From NCBI RefSeq assembly GCF_000170795.1, contig NZ_ABCM01000003.1, forward strand, positions 186,001 to 250,000: DNA of 64,000 nt. The letters run 5' to 3'. This stretch comes from Pedobacter sp. BAL39. GTDB lineage: Bacteria > Bacteroidota > Bacteroidia > Sphingobacteriales > Sphingobacteriaceae. This document shows, one piece after another, positions 44,826 to 54,058 of the stretch; positions within the stretch are counted from its first letter, which is position 1; every line of letters begins with the position of its first letter. A program made the position numbers and the translations under genes. The notes beneath the pieces are model-generated. The model was not told the DNA's origin, did no database searches, and saw nothing but the letters and a program-made list of their open reading frames with translations.

Positions 44826-45737
44826 CTAATTAAATGTAGCTCTGTATTCTACAGGTGTCTGAGCGGTTTTCTTTTTGAATAAATTGCTGAATGATTGCGA
44901 ATATTCAAACCCCAATTGGTACGCGATTTCACTTATAGAAAGTTCTGTTGTGGTTAGGATGACTTTCGCCTGTTCTATTAGCTTATTATGGATGATTTGC
45001 TGTGTTGTCTGGCCGGTGAGCTGTTTAAGGCAGTCACTCAAATACTTGGATGATAAGTTTAGTTCTCTGGCCAGGTAAGCAGCAGTTGGCAATCCCCTGG
45101 CATTGTTGACTTCGAACCAACTATTCAGCAAGTATTCGATTCTATTCAGCATTTGGCTGTGATTAATTTTTCTGGTATTGAACTGCCTGTTGTAGTATCG
45201 GTTACAATAGGACAGCAACACATCAAGATGGGCAATAATCACGTCCTGGCTGAAATTGTCTATCGGTAAGTGGTATTCACGTTCTATCTGTTCAAAAATG
45301 CTTTCAATAGATCTTTGTTCATCGTCCGAAAGTATCAATGCTTCGGTTATCTCGTAATCGAAAAAGCCAAGTTTACTGATCTTTTGTCCTAATGGATGAG
45401 TTCTTAAAAAATCGGGATGAATCGATAACTGCCATCCTGATGTCGCTGGTTTAAAATCCTCGTCTATGATATAGATCTGTTTAGGCGAAAAGCACGAAAT
45501 GACTCCTTCATCAAAGTCAAAAATGGTATGTCCGTACTGAATTTTGCAGGGACACTCTTTTTTCAAGGTGATCTGGTAAAAATCGGACATCAGCCTAACC
45601 CTTTGTTCGTTTTTAAACACAGGGAAGTCTTCAAAGCGGAAGATACTGAAAAGCGGATGCCTCGGTTTTGCAATTCCGATGCCATGATGCAATTTCGAAA
45701 TGGTATCAAAATGGATGGTGGGGATTTGATCGCTCAT
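44826..45737 (-). CDS. AraC-family transcriptional regulator
   Basis: A 303-residue paralogue of the regulators at 27563..28477 and 52651..53571. The effector half ends in the linker CNRYYNRQFNTRKINHSQ. The DNA-binding half (about 200-303) has LPTAAYLARELNLSSKYLSD and LSISEIAYQLGFEYSQSFSN. Twenty-four bases downstream of the SDR gene 45762..46574 on the same strand, so probably co-transcribed with it. Confidence 0.9.
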   Translation of the reverse strand: MSDQIPTIHFDTISKLHHGIGIAKPRHPLFSIFRFEDFPVFKNEQRVRLMSDFYQITLKKECPCKIQYGHTIFDFDEGVISCFSPKQIYIIDEDFKPATSGWQLSIHPDFLRTHPLGQKISKLGFFDYEITEALILSDDEQRSIESIFEQIEREYHLPIDNFSQDVIIAHLDVLLSYCNRYYNRQFNTRKINHSQMLNRIEYLLNSWFEVNNARGLPTAAYLARELNLSSKYLSDCLKQLTGQTTQQIIHNKLIEQAKVILTTTELSISEIAYQLGFEYSQSFSNLFKKKTAQTPVEYRATFN

Positions 45738-45761
45738 ATCATGTGGAGTTGGTAATCAAAT

Positions 45762-46574
45762 TTACGCATTAACCTTTATCTTTTTGCGGTATGACCTGGC
45801 GAACATTCGCGTGATTACAGGATTTGGTATAAGCGCGACAAGGGCTGCGGCCATCCGGTTCATCGTTCCTGACACTGCAACCTGCTTGTTTTTATCCAAA
45901 GCCTTCATTACCTCAGCCGCTACCTCTTCGGGTGTTTGTGTCGGTGCATTTTGATAATCTGAACTGAGCCCCTTGCCGATCTCATTGTCAATCCCTGCCG
46001 CACTATTGAAGTTAGTTTTTGTCAAACCAGGGCAAAATAGTGTTACCTGTATATTATAGGGAGCACACTCTTGTGTGATGGCTTGAGTAAATGACCGCAC
46101 AAATGCTTTACTGGCAGCATAAATAGCCATGTAGGGGATGGGTATAAAAGCGGCCATAGAAGCGACGTTCACAATGGTACCGTTCTTCCGCTTTTGCATT
46201 TGGGGTAGGAACAGATGCGTAAGCGACACCAGCGATGAGACGTTCAACTGGATTAAATCCAACTCTGATTTTAAACTAAGGGTTGAAAACTCTCCACCAG
46301 AACCGATGCCGGCATTATTGACCAGCATAGTCACATTCAACCCGCGGTTTTGTGTTTCATCAAATACCTGTTGAGCCATATCAATTTTTGATAGGTCAGC
46401 GGCGATAAAGCCAGCACTGATCCCAAAATCTTTTTCAAGTTTTATGCACTGTTCTTTAAGTTTCTGCGCATTGCGGGCAACCAGTAACAGGTTATGCTTT
46501 CTTTGTGCCAGCTGGTTTACAATAGCTTCTCCAATTCCCCCGGATGCACCGGTGATTAATATTACGTCCATCAT
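45762..46574 (-). CDS. SDR-family oxidoreductase
   Basis: A 270-residue classical short-chain dehydrogenase: MDVILITGASGGIGEAIVNQ with TGxxxGIG, NNAGIGSGG, the catalytic Ser in IVNVASMAAFIP, and YxxxK in YAASKAFVRSF. Length and motifs fit a general NAD(P)-dependent dehydrogenase. I chose the ATG at 46574; an ORF continuing to 46730 would add 52 unrelated residues. Adjacent AraC gene is the probable regulator. Confidence 0.92.
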   Translation of the reverse strand: MMDVILITGASGGIGEAIVNQLAQRKHNLLLVARNAQKLKEQCIKLEKDFGISAGFIAADLSKIDMAQQVFDETQNRGLNVTMLVNNAGIGSGGEFSTLSLKSELDLIQLNVSSLVSLTHLFLPQMQKRKNGTIVNVASMAAFIPIPYMAIYAASKAFVRSFTQAITQECAPYNIQVTLFCPGLTKTNFNSAAGIDNEIGKGLSSDYQNAPTQTPEEVAAEVMKALDKNKQVAVSGTMNRMAAALVALIPNPVITRMFARSYRKKIKVNA

Positions 46575-46895
46575 GTTAGTTCTTGCTAATGGTACAAAGG
46601 TGGCTAATATGATTTCTTCCGAAGTATGCTGAAGTCGGTAAATTGTGTTCAGATGTCCGTTCAAATATAAGCGATGCGCTTCGCTCAACCTTTCATATCC
46701 TTCACTCATTACAGTCCTTCCTTCAATCATTGTCTTAAAATTCCAGCAAGAAGGTTACTAAGTTTGATTGAGCATTTGCAACTGTAACAATTCAAATCAA
46801 TTCAAGATACAAATACATCAATATGAAAAACCAGTGCCTGCAAAGTCAAAGAACCAAAGGAGCTAATGAAATAGCTATTTAATAAAAAAACCGAT

Positions 46896-47567
46896 ATGAA
46901 AACATTGAGAATAACTTCGCTTCTATTATTGCTTGTAAGCTTTATGGCATGCAAAAAGGATAACGTTACGCCGGAGCCGGCAGAAGAACCTTTTGATATT
47001 AAACAATATGTTTTAGTAACAAGAAATGCAAATAGTAGTGGGTGGGTAACCGATATTCAACTGAGGACTTTCGAAGCTCAGGGAAAGTGCATCATATTTG
47101 CTGAGCTCGGGATTATTCCCGACGATGGTTTTACCTATAGCTATGACAACGGTGTCTTGAAATTATATTATGGTCCAGGACTAAAAAATGAACTGAAGAT
47201 CGAAAACAATATGATCACATCAGCAACAGAAAATGTAGCGGGAAGATCCTATAAACTGATAAAAAAAACTACCGACAATCCGCTAAATGGAAATACCTAC
47301 TCTGGTGGATGGAAATCTGAAGGAAGTTTAGTGATTTCTGTTGCTAGTTTGAAATTCACTGATACCCAGTACAGTGAAGCTTCAATTAATTTACCTCTGC
47401 CGAACAAGACCTATGAGTTATTTAAAAATATAGCTGCATATAAAAAGGATGTAACCAACAATGTATATACCCTTTGGCTGTTATCGGATGGGAAATTGGA
47501 GGGCTATAGAAGCACCTACAGCAACAATACCAAACATAGGGTAACTGGGACTTTTACTAAACGATAA
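46896..47567 (+). CDS. Lipoprotein, hypothetical
   Basis: A 223-residue lipoprotein (lipobox SFMACKKDNVTPEP, Cys19). Mature part is beta-rich (GWVTDIQLRTFEAQGKCIIF, then DNGVLKLYYGPG). No recognised family. Alone between the SDR and DUF1348 genes, with a terminator downstream. Confidence 0.75.
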   Translation: MKTLRITSLLLLLVSFMACKKDNVTPEPAEEPFDIKQYVLVTRNANSSGWVTDIQLRTFEAQGKCIIFAELGIIPDDGFTYSYDNGVLKLYYGPGLKNELKIENNMITSATENVAGRSYKLIKKTTDNPLNGNTYSGGWKSEGSLVISVASLKFTDTQYSEASINLPLPNKTYELFKNIAAYKKDVTNNVYTLWLLSDGKLEGYRSTYSNNTKHRVTGTFTKR

Positions 47568-47592
47568 CTACCGAACGAATAGAACATTTAAA

Positions 47593-47616
47593 GCCCGCCT
47601 GATGATGAAGGTGGGC
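47593..47616. terminator. Intrinsic terminator
   Basis: Arms GCCCGCCT (47593-47600) and AGGTGGGC (47609-47616) pair with one G-T; CCTTTT follows. It serves the convergent lipoprotein (+) and DUF1348 (-) genes. Confidence 0.7.
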
Positions 47617-47629
47617 CTTTTGGCAAATT

Positions 47630-48040
47630 TTACAGAATTCTATCTTTTTCATCAATGGCCAGATCATTGATGCTTGCGAACCGTTTCTCCATTAGTCCGC
47701 ATTTATCAAATTCCCAAAGCTCATTCCCAAAGCTGCGGAACCATTGCCCCTGATGGTCATGCCATTCATATTCAAAGCGCACTGCTATACGGTTGTCAGT
47801 AAATGCCCAAAGCTCTTTTTTAAGCTTGTAGTCAAGTTCTTTCTCCCATTTGTTTGCTAAAAATACTTTGACTTCTTCACGGCCCGAGATAAATTCCGAC
47901 CGATTGCGCCATTCTGTATTAAGGGTATAAGCCATGCATACTACTTCAGGGTTGCGGCTGTTCCATGCGCGCTCTGCAAGCATCACTTTCGTCATCGCGG
48001 AATCGTAGTTAAACGGTGGTACTGGGTTTTTAATTTCCAT
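47630..48040 (-). CDS. DUF1348 (NTF2-fold) protein
   Basis: A 136-residue protein matching DUF1348 end to end: [60 protein letters not shown] and [15 protein letters not shown]. Soluble, no signal peptide. The family has the SnoaL/NTF2 fold and no established function. Confidence 0.92.
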   Translation of the reverse strand: MEIKNPVPPFNYDSAMTKVMLAERAWNSRNPEVVCMAYTLNTEWRNRSEFISGREEVKVFLANKWEKELDYKLKKELWAFTDNRIAVRFEYEWHDHQGQWFRSFGNELWEFDKCGLMEKRFASINDLAIDEKDRIL

Positions 48041-48224
48041 TAGTTCATTTGATTTATTTGTTATTTAGAAAAGCTCGGCTTATGCCGGGCTTGCTTTGAT
48101 CAGTTTAATTCCGATTACTCAAGACGCTCTACCACCCTGATTAAATTACAGGTGACCATCCTTTTCAACCTGCCAACTCTACGTACAAAGACTTCACATT
48201 CAGGCAGTATTACAGCTGAAAATA

Positions 48225-49193
48225 TTATTTCGGAAGGGTGGAGAGAAAGTTCAGTATTTCATTTCCTATCTCCTTTACATGGGTTTCTAAAGCAAAGTGG
48301 CCAGTATCATAAAAATTTACTGTTGCGTTAGGAATATCTTTTTTATAGGCCTCAGCACCGGCTGGAAGAAAAAATGGATCTTTATTTCCCCACACAGCAA
48401 GCAATTTTGGTTTATAGGTTCTAAAATACTTTTGAAACGATGGATACAGATCAACATTTGTTTTATAGTCTTTCAACAGGTCAAGCTGAATTTCTGCAGA
48501 TTCTGGTCTATCTAGAAAATGCTGATCCAAAATGTAAGCTTCGGGGGCTACAAGCGATGAATCGGTAACACCAGTAAAATACTGGAATTCTGTTCCCTCC
48601 TTGCTATAGAAAGACCTTAGCGCATCTCTATTTTCCTGGGTGTTATTTTCCCAATATTTCTGAATTGGATTCCATCCCGTACTCAATCCTTCTACATAGG
48701 CGTTGCCATTCTGCGAAATAATTCCCGTAATTTTCTCTGGATTCGCAAGTGCCAGACGAAATCCGGTTGGCGCACCATAGTCGAATACATAAATTGCAAA
48801 CCTTTTTAAACCTAATTCATCTATAAAACCTTGCATTGTTTTGGCCAGATTTTCAAAAGTATAGGCATAAGTTGTACGGTCTGGCAAATCCGTATTTCCA
48901 AATCCAGGAAGATCAGGGGCTATAACGTGATATTTTTCGTTTAACATCGGTATCAGATTGCGGAACATATGTGATGATGTTGGGTAACCATGCAATAATA
49001 ATAGGGTAGGTGCTCCCTCTGGACCTGACTCTCTATAAAATACGCCAAGTCCGTTTACATTTACTTTGCGGTGATGTACAGCCCCAACTTCTAAAGCAGG
49101 ACTTGTTTTAACTGTCGTTGATTGTGCCATAATTTGTGTGCTCCCTAATAAGCCAGTCAGGATGATCGTGAAGGCTATCTTTAATTTTTTCAT
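48225..49193 (-). CDS. Secreted alpha/beta hydrolase (epoxide hydrolase/haloalkane dehalogenase-like)
   Basis: A 322-residue protein with a signal peptide (IAFTIILTGLLGSTQIMAQ). The alpha/beta-hydrolase core has LLLLHGYPTSSHMFRNLIP, the nucleophile elbow VFDYGAPTGFRLA with Asp, and the terminal TGHFALETH His. The Asp nucleophile and CAP-like insert suit epoxide hydrolases or dehalogenases. Divergent from the LysR gene at 49274..50140, which probably regulates it. Confidence 0.88.
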   Translation of the reverse strand: MKKLKIAFTIILTGLLGSTQIMAQSTTVKTSPALEVGAVHHRKVNVNGLGVFYRESGPEGAPTLLLLHGYPTSSHMFRNLIPMLNEKYHVIAPDLPGFGNTDLPDRTTYAYTFENLAKTMQGFIDELGLKRFAIYVFDYGAPTGFRLALANPEKITGIISQNGNAYVEGLSTGWNPIQKYWENNTQENRDALRSFYSKEGTEFQYFTGVTDSSLVAPEAYILDQHFLDRPESAEIQLDLLKDYKTNVDLYPSFQKYFRTYKPKLLAVWGNKDPFFLPAGAEAYKKDIPNATVNFYDTGHFALETHVKEIGNEILNFLSTLPK

Positions 49194-49223
49194 TTTTTTT
49201 ATTCAAAAGTAAACCTGATATTT

Positions 49224-49250
49224 AATCATTCAAAATGATTTATAATGATT
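49224..49250. promoter_or_regulatory. Candidate LysR binding region
   Basis: Inverted arms AATCATT (49224-49230) and AATGATT (49234-49240) with CAA between, then a third copy AATGATT at 49244-49250. They lie in the 80-base divergent region between the hydrolase and LysR genes. Confidence 0.5.
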
Positions 49251-49273
49251 ACATGTATCTCAATTAAAGATTT

Positions 49274-50140
49274 ATGAACACCAATGATCTTAATTTATTT
49301 GAAGCAGTTGCGCACCATGGCAGTTTTACAAAGGCTGCCGAGGCCATGTTCACAGTTCAATCAAATGTAACTACCCGTATAAAAAATCTGGAAGAGGAGT
49401 TTGGCGCATTGCTTTTTACCAGAAACAACCGCAAGGTGGAATTAACTCCGGAAGGCGAAAAACTTATTCGCTATGCCAAGCAAATCAACCATATTTTGGA
49501 TGAGGCAAAAAGGTCGCTTGGTAAAAGTGACATCGTAAAGGGCCAGATTAAAATTGGATTCCTGGAAACCATGATGACCCTGAAAGGGCCTGAACTTGTT
49601 AATGAACTGGCCTCTAAATTCCCTTTTGTTGACCTGGATTTTAGATCCGCGATGAGAGCCAGCTTAATCAGTGATGTGTTGAATTATAAACTGGATGCAG
49701 CATTTATCCCTGCTCCTCTGGACGTTCCTGAGCTGGAACAAATTAAAATAAAGGATGAACAGGTCGTAATTGTTGCTCCGGCAGATTGTGAAAACCTGGA
49801 TATGCTACTTAAAAAAAATCCGCTTAAAACAATAGTTTTCGATCAAGGCTGCGTATTTAGAGCTAAACTTGACTCCTGGCTTGTAAGCAAAGGTATTGCC
49901 CAATATCATAAAACAGTAATGAACTCCATTGAAGGCGTTGTAAATTTCATTGAATCCGGGATCGGATTTAGTGTTATGCCAGAAGAAATCATAAGTACGT
50001 TCTATGGCAATAGAAAGCTAAAAACATTCCCTCTGCCAAAGGAGTTGGGCCTTATGACAACGATTTTGGTCTACAGAAAAGATGTGCCACTTTCCCCTGC
50101 TTTAAAAGCCTTTATCAGCATCAGACGTGCCGCCACCTGA
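49274..50140 (+). CDS. LysR-family transcriptional regulator
   Basis: A 288-residue LysR regulator: N-terminal HTH (LNLFEAVAHHGSFTKAAEAM, then FTVQSNVTTRIKNLEEEFGA) and a periplasmic-binding-protein-like effector domain (KIGFLETMMTLKGPELV, then SGIGFSVMPEEII). Divergent from the secreted hydrolase, which fits the usual target arrangement. Effector unknown. Confidence 0.93.
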   Translation: MNTNDLNLFEAVAHHGSFTKAAEAMFTVQSNVTTRIKNLEEEFGALLFTRNNRKVELTPEGEKLIRYAKQINHILDEAKRSLGKSDIVKGQIKIGFLETMMTLKGPELVNELASKFPFVDLDFRSAMRASLISDVLNYKLDAAFIPAPLDVPELEQIKIKDEQVVIVAPADCENLDMLLKKNPLKTIVFDQGCVFRAKLDSWLVSKGIAQYHKTVMNSIEGVVNFIESGIGFSVMPEEIISTFYGNRKLKTFPLPKELGLMTTILVYRKDVPLSPALKAFISIRRAAT

Positions 50141-50146
50141 GTCTTA

Positions 50147-51142
50147 TTAAAGATGTTTGTGGTTTTCATATAGGTCACTTTCAGACAGAATATATTTCAC
50201 TGTTTCAGCTATTCTATCTTTAGATGTCAGCTCAATGTTTGGTTTTACTCCAATACCCTCTATGGAAAGACCATCCTTTGTCTTTATTTGACAGGTTGGG
50301 ATGAACATGTAAAAACTTTTGTCAGATTCGCTTAAACCAAAAATACTCCAGCGCCCGGGATTTCCAGCTCCAGCACTGGTTTGTCCCAATACCTTCCCGC
50401 GTTTAGTTTCTTTTATAGTCAATGCGAAATATTCAGCGGCAGAGGCAGTTTGAGGTGATGTAAGGATGTATAGCGGCACGTTATGAAAACTCTTAAAATC
50501 ACTATTGTTATAGATTGGTTCACTGGGTTGCCAATCTGATTCAGTCCTGCATTTTTTTAGTAAAAGTTTTTGATAATCATTAGATGCATAAAGAATGGAG
50601 TTAAGATATGCACCGCTTTGTGAACCACCACCAGGATTTTCCGTTATGTCTATTATTAATGCAGAGCATCCCTCCAGATAGTTAAGTGCTCCCCTAATCC
50701 TATTCGTAGCATTTTCACCGTCAACACATAAATCCCACTTTAAATAACCTATATGTTTATTTAATATTTTAATCTCACTAATTCCCGCACCCACGTTTCC
50801 CGCTTCATCCTTTTTCCGTTGAGCTTGTTCTTTATTGTCGAGAACCAATAAATCAAAATGTTTGTCATTAGTTTCAGCCCTTAACATCTTAGTAATTTCA
50901 GCAGCCGCATTTTTGAGAGAAGAGGTATCCAATAAATGCTTCGTCAACATCTCATCAAGTTTAGCAATTAAAATTTTTCCTTTGGCTATATCGAAGTATT
51001 TCTCACTAATTTGACTTTGTAACTCAGCCACCATATAATTCATGTTCCGCGTATTCGAAAATTTAGCTTTCGTTTCCCCTTGGGCAAAGATTGATGATGT
51101 AGAGGTTAAAATTAACATTATGATTAAAGGAAGTTTTTTCAT
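50147..51142 (-). CDS. S41-family peptidase
   Basis: A 331-residue secreted protease (signal peptide IIMLILTSTSSIFAQG). The S41/C-terminal-processing-type core has IGYLKWDLC, LIIDITENPGGGSQSGAYLN, and the catalytic segment SPQTASAAEYFALTIKETKR with Ser near residue 232. There is no PDZ domain, as in the interphotoreceptor-type S41 subgroup. Convergent with the LysR gene. Substrate unknown. Confidence 0.9.
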   Translation of the reverse strand: MKKLPLIIMLILTSTSSIFAQGETKAKFSNTRNMNYMVAELQSQISEKYFDIAKGKILIAKLDEMLTKHLLDTSSLKNAAAEITKMLRAETNDKHFDLLVLDNKEQAQRKKDEAGNVGAGISEIKILNKHIGYLKWDLCVDGENATNRIRGALNYLEGCSALIIDITENPGGGSQSGAYLNSILYASNDYQKLLLKKCRTESDWQPSEPIYNNSDFKSFHNVPLYILTSPQTASAAEYFALTIKETKRGKVLGQTSAGAGNPGRWSIFGLSESDKSFYMFIPTCQIKTKDGLSIEGIGVKPNIELTSKDRIAETVKYILSESDLYENHKHL

Positions 51143-51606
51143 AAGTAAGTTGATCTGAGTAAATGGTAAGTCAGTTTATTTGACAAACATGTTTGATCTA
51201 AATTTATAGATGCATGGTATGGGAACACAGTAGAAGATAAAAATGGGTTTGAGGCGTTTCATATAGCCAATATAATCATATATTATAGATGATTAAGATT
51301 AATTTTGGGCCTTCTGGGATTTAGTTTGTTGCTAATAATAAACGATCTGGAGCCGAAGGGGGTACAGTCAAAAAATCTGCTGCCAATTTTAACATACTTA
51401 GATAGTATGAGTTTATATCTTTAACTACCTGATAATAAGTATTTTATTCTGTGTTTTTTACTGCTTAATAGTTTATAGTCCTCTCAAATATTCAGGGGGT
51501 TTTGATATTAACAAAATCGAAGATCCGATGGTAGACACTGTCAGCTTGCCGCTGGACTTTGGAATGCACGAACAGTATATAATATATGTGTGAGCTTAGC
51601 GGAGTT
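51143..51606. other. Intergenic stretch without a supported gene
   Basis: About 460 AT-rich bases upstream of the S41 peptidase. No convincing open frame, repeat or RNA gene. It should contain the peptidase promoter. Confidence 0.5.
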
Positions 51607-52578
51607 TTATTCGCAACTTACGTTACCGGTTTCGTCCGTAATCTTCAATATCCGGTCATAACTAATGCCGAAAGGCCCCTTGCGAACCTGAAGCACAAGA
51701 GTTGAACCTGCTGGCGGATCGGGAGAGGTTGAGCAGGTATGTGACTCCACTGGCTGCGTTTTTGCAGCGGCATAGACCCAGAATTTTTCTTTGGATCTGT
51801 CTAATTCGATTTTCCAATAGCGGTGGTAGAAATATTTACCTCGAATACTGCCACTGCCTGTTACCTTAGCTGTTATGGTCTGGTTATCCTTTGCCATCAC
51901 GTAACCAGTACACACCAATACCTGGTAGGGCACGTACATAGTTATTAAGGATAAGCCAACTATTCCAATCAGTAGCCATGCTTTGTTCCATCCGTTCAAA
52001 GCCTTCCACTCATAGGCGGCATTCCTGGGATTTGGGTTTTTCTTGTTCTTAAAAAGCCAGGTGAAGTTCCGATCGGTTATGTATACAACCCAAAATATCG
52101 CCGCCAGGTATATTACCAAGCAGGAGGCGATCAGCAGGTAGTTTTTGTTCCATACCAACTGGGATGCCCAGAGTGCATCGTTTGCGGTGAAGAAGGTGAA
52201 AAAATAGATGCCTGGTGCGACAAACAGACTGAGTTTTTTTTTAAAGAGGATATCATAAACAATTAGCAGCAGAAAAAGCCACCATATGCTGAGTACGATT
52301 TCGGAGAGCGGCAGCACCGATTCTGAAATTAAACGTAATCTCGCAGGTTCAAAAATATCGCTGTGGAACTTGAAGCTTCCCGCTATGATGAATAGCATGG
52401 TTATAGCGGATTTGATAAGTGTGTTAAATCTGGCGTTTTTCAAAGCTGAAGTGGTTTTCCAGAGCAGTAACAATCCTGGAGCAGGGGAAGTTTTTGGAAA
52501 AAATTGGTCATCTATAAATTCGGATCTAGCTATGCTAATATGATCTTTCACCTGCACCGAACACACATGGCAGTCCAA
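51607..52578 (-). CDS. Hypothetical polytopic membrane protein
   Basis: A 323-residue protein with five or six predicted membrane helices (IKSAITMLFIIAGSF, LSIWWLFLLLIVYDILF, LFVAPGIYFFTFF, LLIASCLVIYLAAIFWVVYI, AWLLIGIVGLSLITMYVPYQ) and an extracytoplasmic C-terminal domain of about 100 residues (GKYFYHRYWKIELDRSKEKF, Cys-containing). No family recognised. The start is uncertain: the first 55 residues are not hydrophobic and a later Met (about residue 61) is possible. Confidence 0.6.
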   Translation of the reverse strand: MDCHVCSVQVKDHISIARSEFIDDQFFPKTSPAPGLLLLWKTTSALKNARFNTLIKSAITMLFIIAGSFKFHSDIFEPARLRLISESVLPLSEIVLSIWWLFLLLIVYDILFKKKLSLFVAPGIYFFTFFTANDALWASQLVWNKNYLLIASCLVIYLAAIFWVVYITDRNFTWLFKNKKNPNPRNAAYEWKALNGWNKAWLLIGIVGLSLITMYVPYQVLVCTGYVMAKDNQTITAKVTGSGSIRGKYFYHRYWKIELDRSKEKFWVYAAAKTQPVESHTCSTSPDPPAGSTLVLQVRKGPFGISYDRILKITDETGNVSCE

Positions 52579-52650
52579 AATAAAATAAGCACGTATTTCT
52601 TGATTTTAATAATGCTAAAAAATCGAACATAAAGCGATTGATCATTAAAT

Positions 52651-53571
52651 TTAATTGAAGGAGGCCCTGAACTCAACGGGAGTAAGATCGGTCTTGCTTT
52701 TAAATAATTTGCTAAACGACTGGGGGTACTCGAATCCCAGTTCAAAAGCAATTTCGCCTATGGTAAGCGTAGTCGTCGAAAGTTTTTCTTTTGCTTTTTC
52801 AATGAGCTTTTCGTGAATGTGTTGCTGGGTATTTTGACCGGTATGCGTTTTCAAAATTCCACTCAGATAGTTGGGAGAACAATTGAGAAGTCCGGCAATA
52901 TACTGTACGGTCGGCAATCCTTTATCGATCATATTTCCATCATTAAAATAGTCGTCAAGAATTTTTTCCAGTTTATCCAGAATTTGACTTCCGGATATTT
53001 TACGGGTAAGAAACTGACGCATATAAAACCGATTTGAATAGTTGAGGAATGATTCAATTTGAGAGATCATGATAGACTCACTGAATTTATCGATATGTGC
53101 ATGATATTCCTGCTCAATATTTTTGACAAAACTTTTTAGGACAATTTGTTCTTTTTCAGAAACAAAAAGAGCTTCATTTATTGCATAGTTGAAAAACTCA
53201 TATTTTCTGATGGTTTTGGCTAACGGATTTCCCCACAGGAAGTCCGGATGAATGAGCAACATAGTTCCTGTGCTCTTGAAGTCATCATTCGCTTTAAACG
53301 AAAATACTTGATTAGGGGATATAAAGAATAATATGCCATCATCGAAATCATACTTTTGCTGCCCATAGCCGTACTGTACATCTCCGGCCTCCACCCTTTT
53401 GAGGGAAATCATATAAAAATCAAAGACTACCCTGATCGTTTCGTCACTTCTGTAAGGTGTTATTTCGGCTAGGTTTACCACACTAATCATAGGATGTTCC
53501 GGATTGCCGATACCTAGTATTTTGTGGTATTCCTTTATTGTTTTTATTCTGTAGGGCTGCTGCCGATTCAT
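52651..53571 (-). CDS. AraC-family transcriptional regulator
   Basis: A 306-residue regulator of the same paralogue group as 27563..28477 and 44826..45737. Effector half includes FDDGILFFISPNQVFSFKAN; linker RFYMRQFLTRKISGSQ; DNA-binding half with LPTVQYIAGLLNCSPNYLSG, LTIGEIAFELGFEYPQSFSK and the ending LTPVEFRASFN. I chose ATG 53571, which leaves 31 bases after the DUF2147 gene. Probably co-transcribed with the DUF2147 and NmrA genes. Confidence 0.9.
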   Translation of the reverse strand: MNRQQPYRIKTIKEYHKILGIGNPEHPMISVVNLAEITPYRSDETIRVVFDFYMISLKRVEAGDVQYGYGQQKYDFDDGILFFISPNQVFSFKANDDFKSTGTMLLIHPDFLWGNPLAKTIRKYEFFNYAINEALFVSEKEQIVLKSFVKNIEQEYHAHIDKFSESIMISQIESFLNYSNRFYMRQFLTRKISGSQILDKLEKILDDYFNDGNMIDKGLPTVQYIAGLLNCSPNYLSGILKTHTGQNTQQHIHEKLIEKAKEKLSTTTLTIGEIAFELGFEYPQSFSKLFKSKTDLTPVEFRASFN

Positions 53572-53602
53572 TACGGGTAATTTACAAGATCTAAATATAA
53601 GA

Positions 53603-54058
53603 TTATTCCACATCAACTTTTTCCAAAGTGAGTCCGGGATTTAATCCGAAAAAAGAAAGTCCCCAGAAGCCTTTGATATTGAGGTTGCCGTTTTTGGTAA
53701 TGGTAAGATAAGAATCATAGGTATTCCCTTTTGCCCCATCATAATCATAAAGCTTTCCCTTCCAGCTGTTCTTTTTATTGTCAAATGTAATTTCTGTCAA
53801 CAAAAGAATTCCTACCAACGGCATTTTCCGTTTTTCTTTGTCAGGATTATTAACGTCTAAAATGGGTTTTCCATGATTATCGACTGAATGTTTTAAATAG
53901 GTCAGTTTGCCCAAATATTTTTTACCACTTTTGAATATCTGCACATTGCCCTCTTTTACAGGACTATACCATACACCTACAATATCATCGGGTTTTGATT
54001 GTGAAAATAACATTGTATAAAAATTTAAAAGTAAAATTGTTAGAAATAGATTTTTCAT
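53603..54058 (-). CDS. DUF2147-family secreted protein
   Basis: A 151-residue protein with a signal peptide (LFLTILLLNFYTMLFSQS). Mature DUF2147 domain: IVGVWYSPVKEGNVQIF, KYLGKLTYLKHSV, GKLYDYDGAKGNTYDSYLTI, KGFWGLSFFGLN. Family found in the periplasm, function not established. Start overlaps the NmrA gene by 4 bases. Confidence 0.9.
   Translation of the reverse strand: MKNLFLTILLLNFYTMLFSQSKPDDIVGVWYSPVKEGNVQIFKSGKKYLGKLTYLKHSVDNHGKPILDVNNPDKEKRKMPLVGILLLTEITFDNKKNSWKGKLYDYDGAKGNTYDSYLTITKNGNLNIKGFWGLSFFGLNPGLTLEKVDVE

Noticed and set aside
46575..46730. N-terminal extension of the SDR protein
   Set aside because: The SDR fold begins at MMDVILITG; the extra 52 residues match nothing and are probably non-coding.
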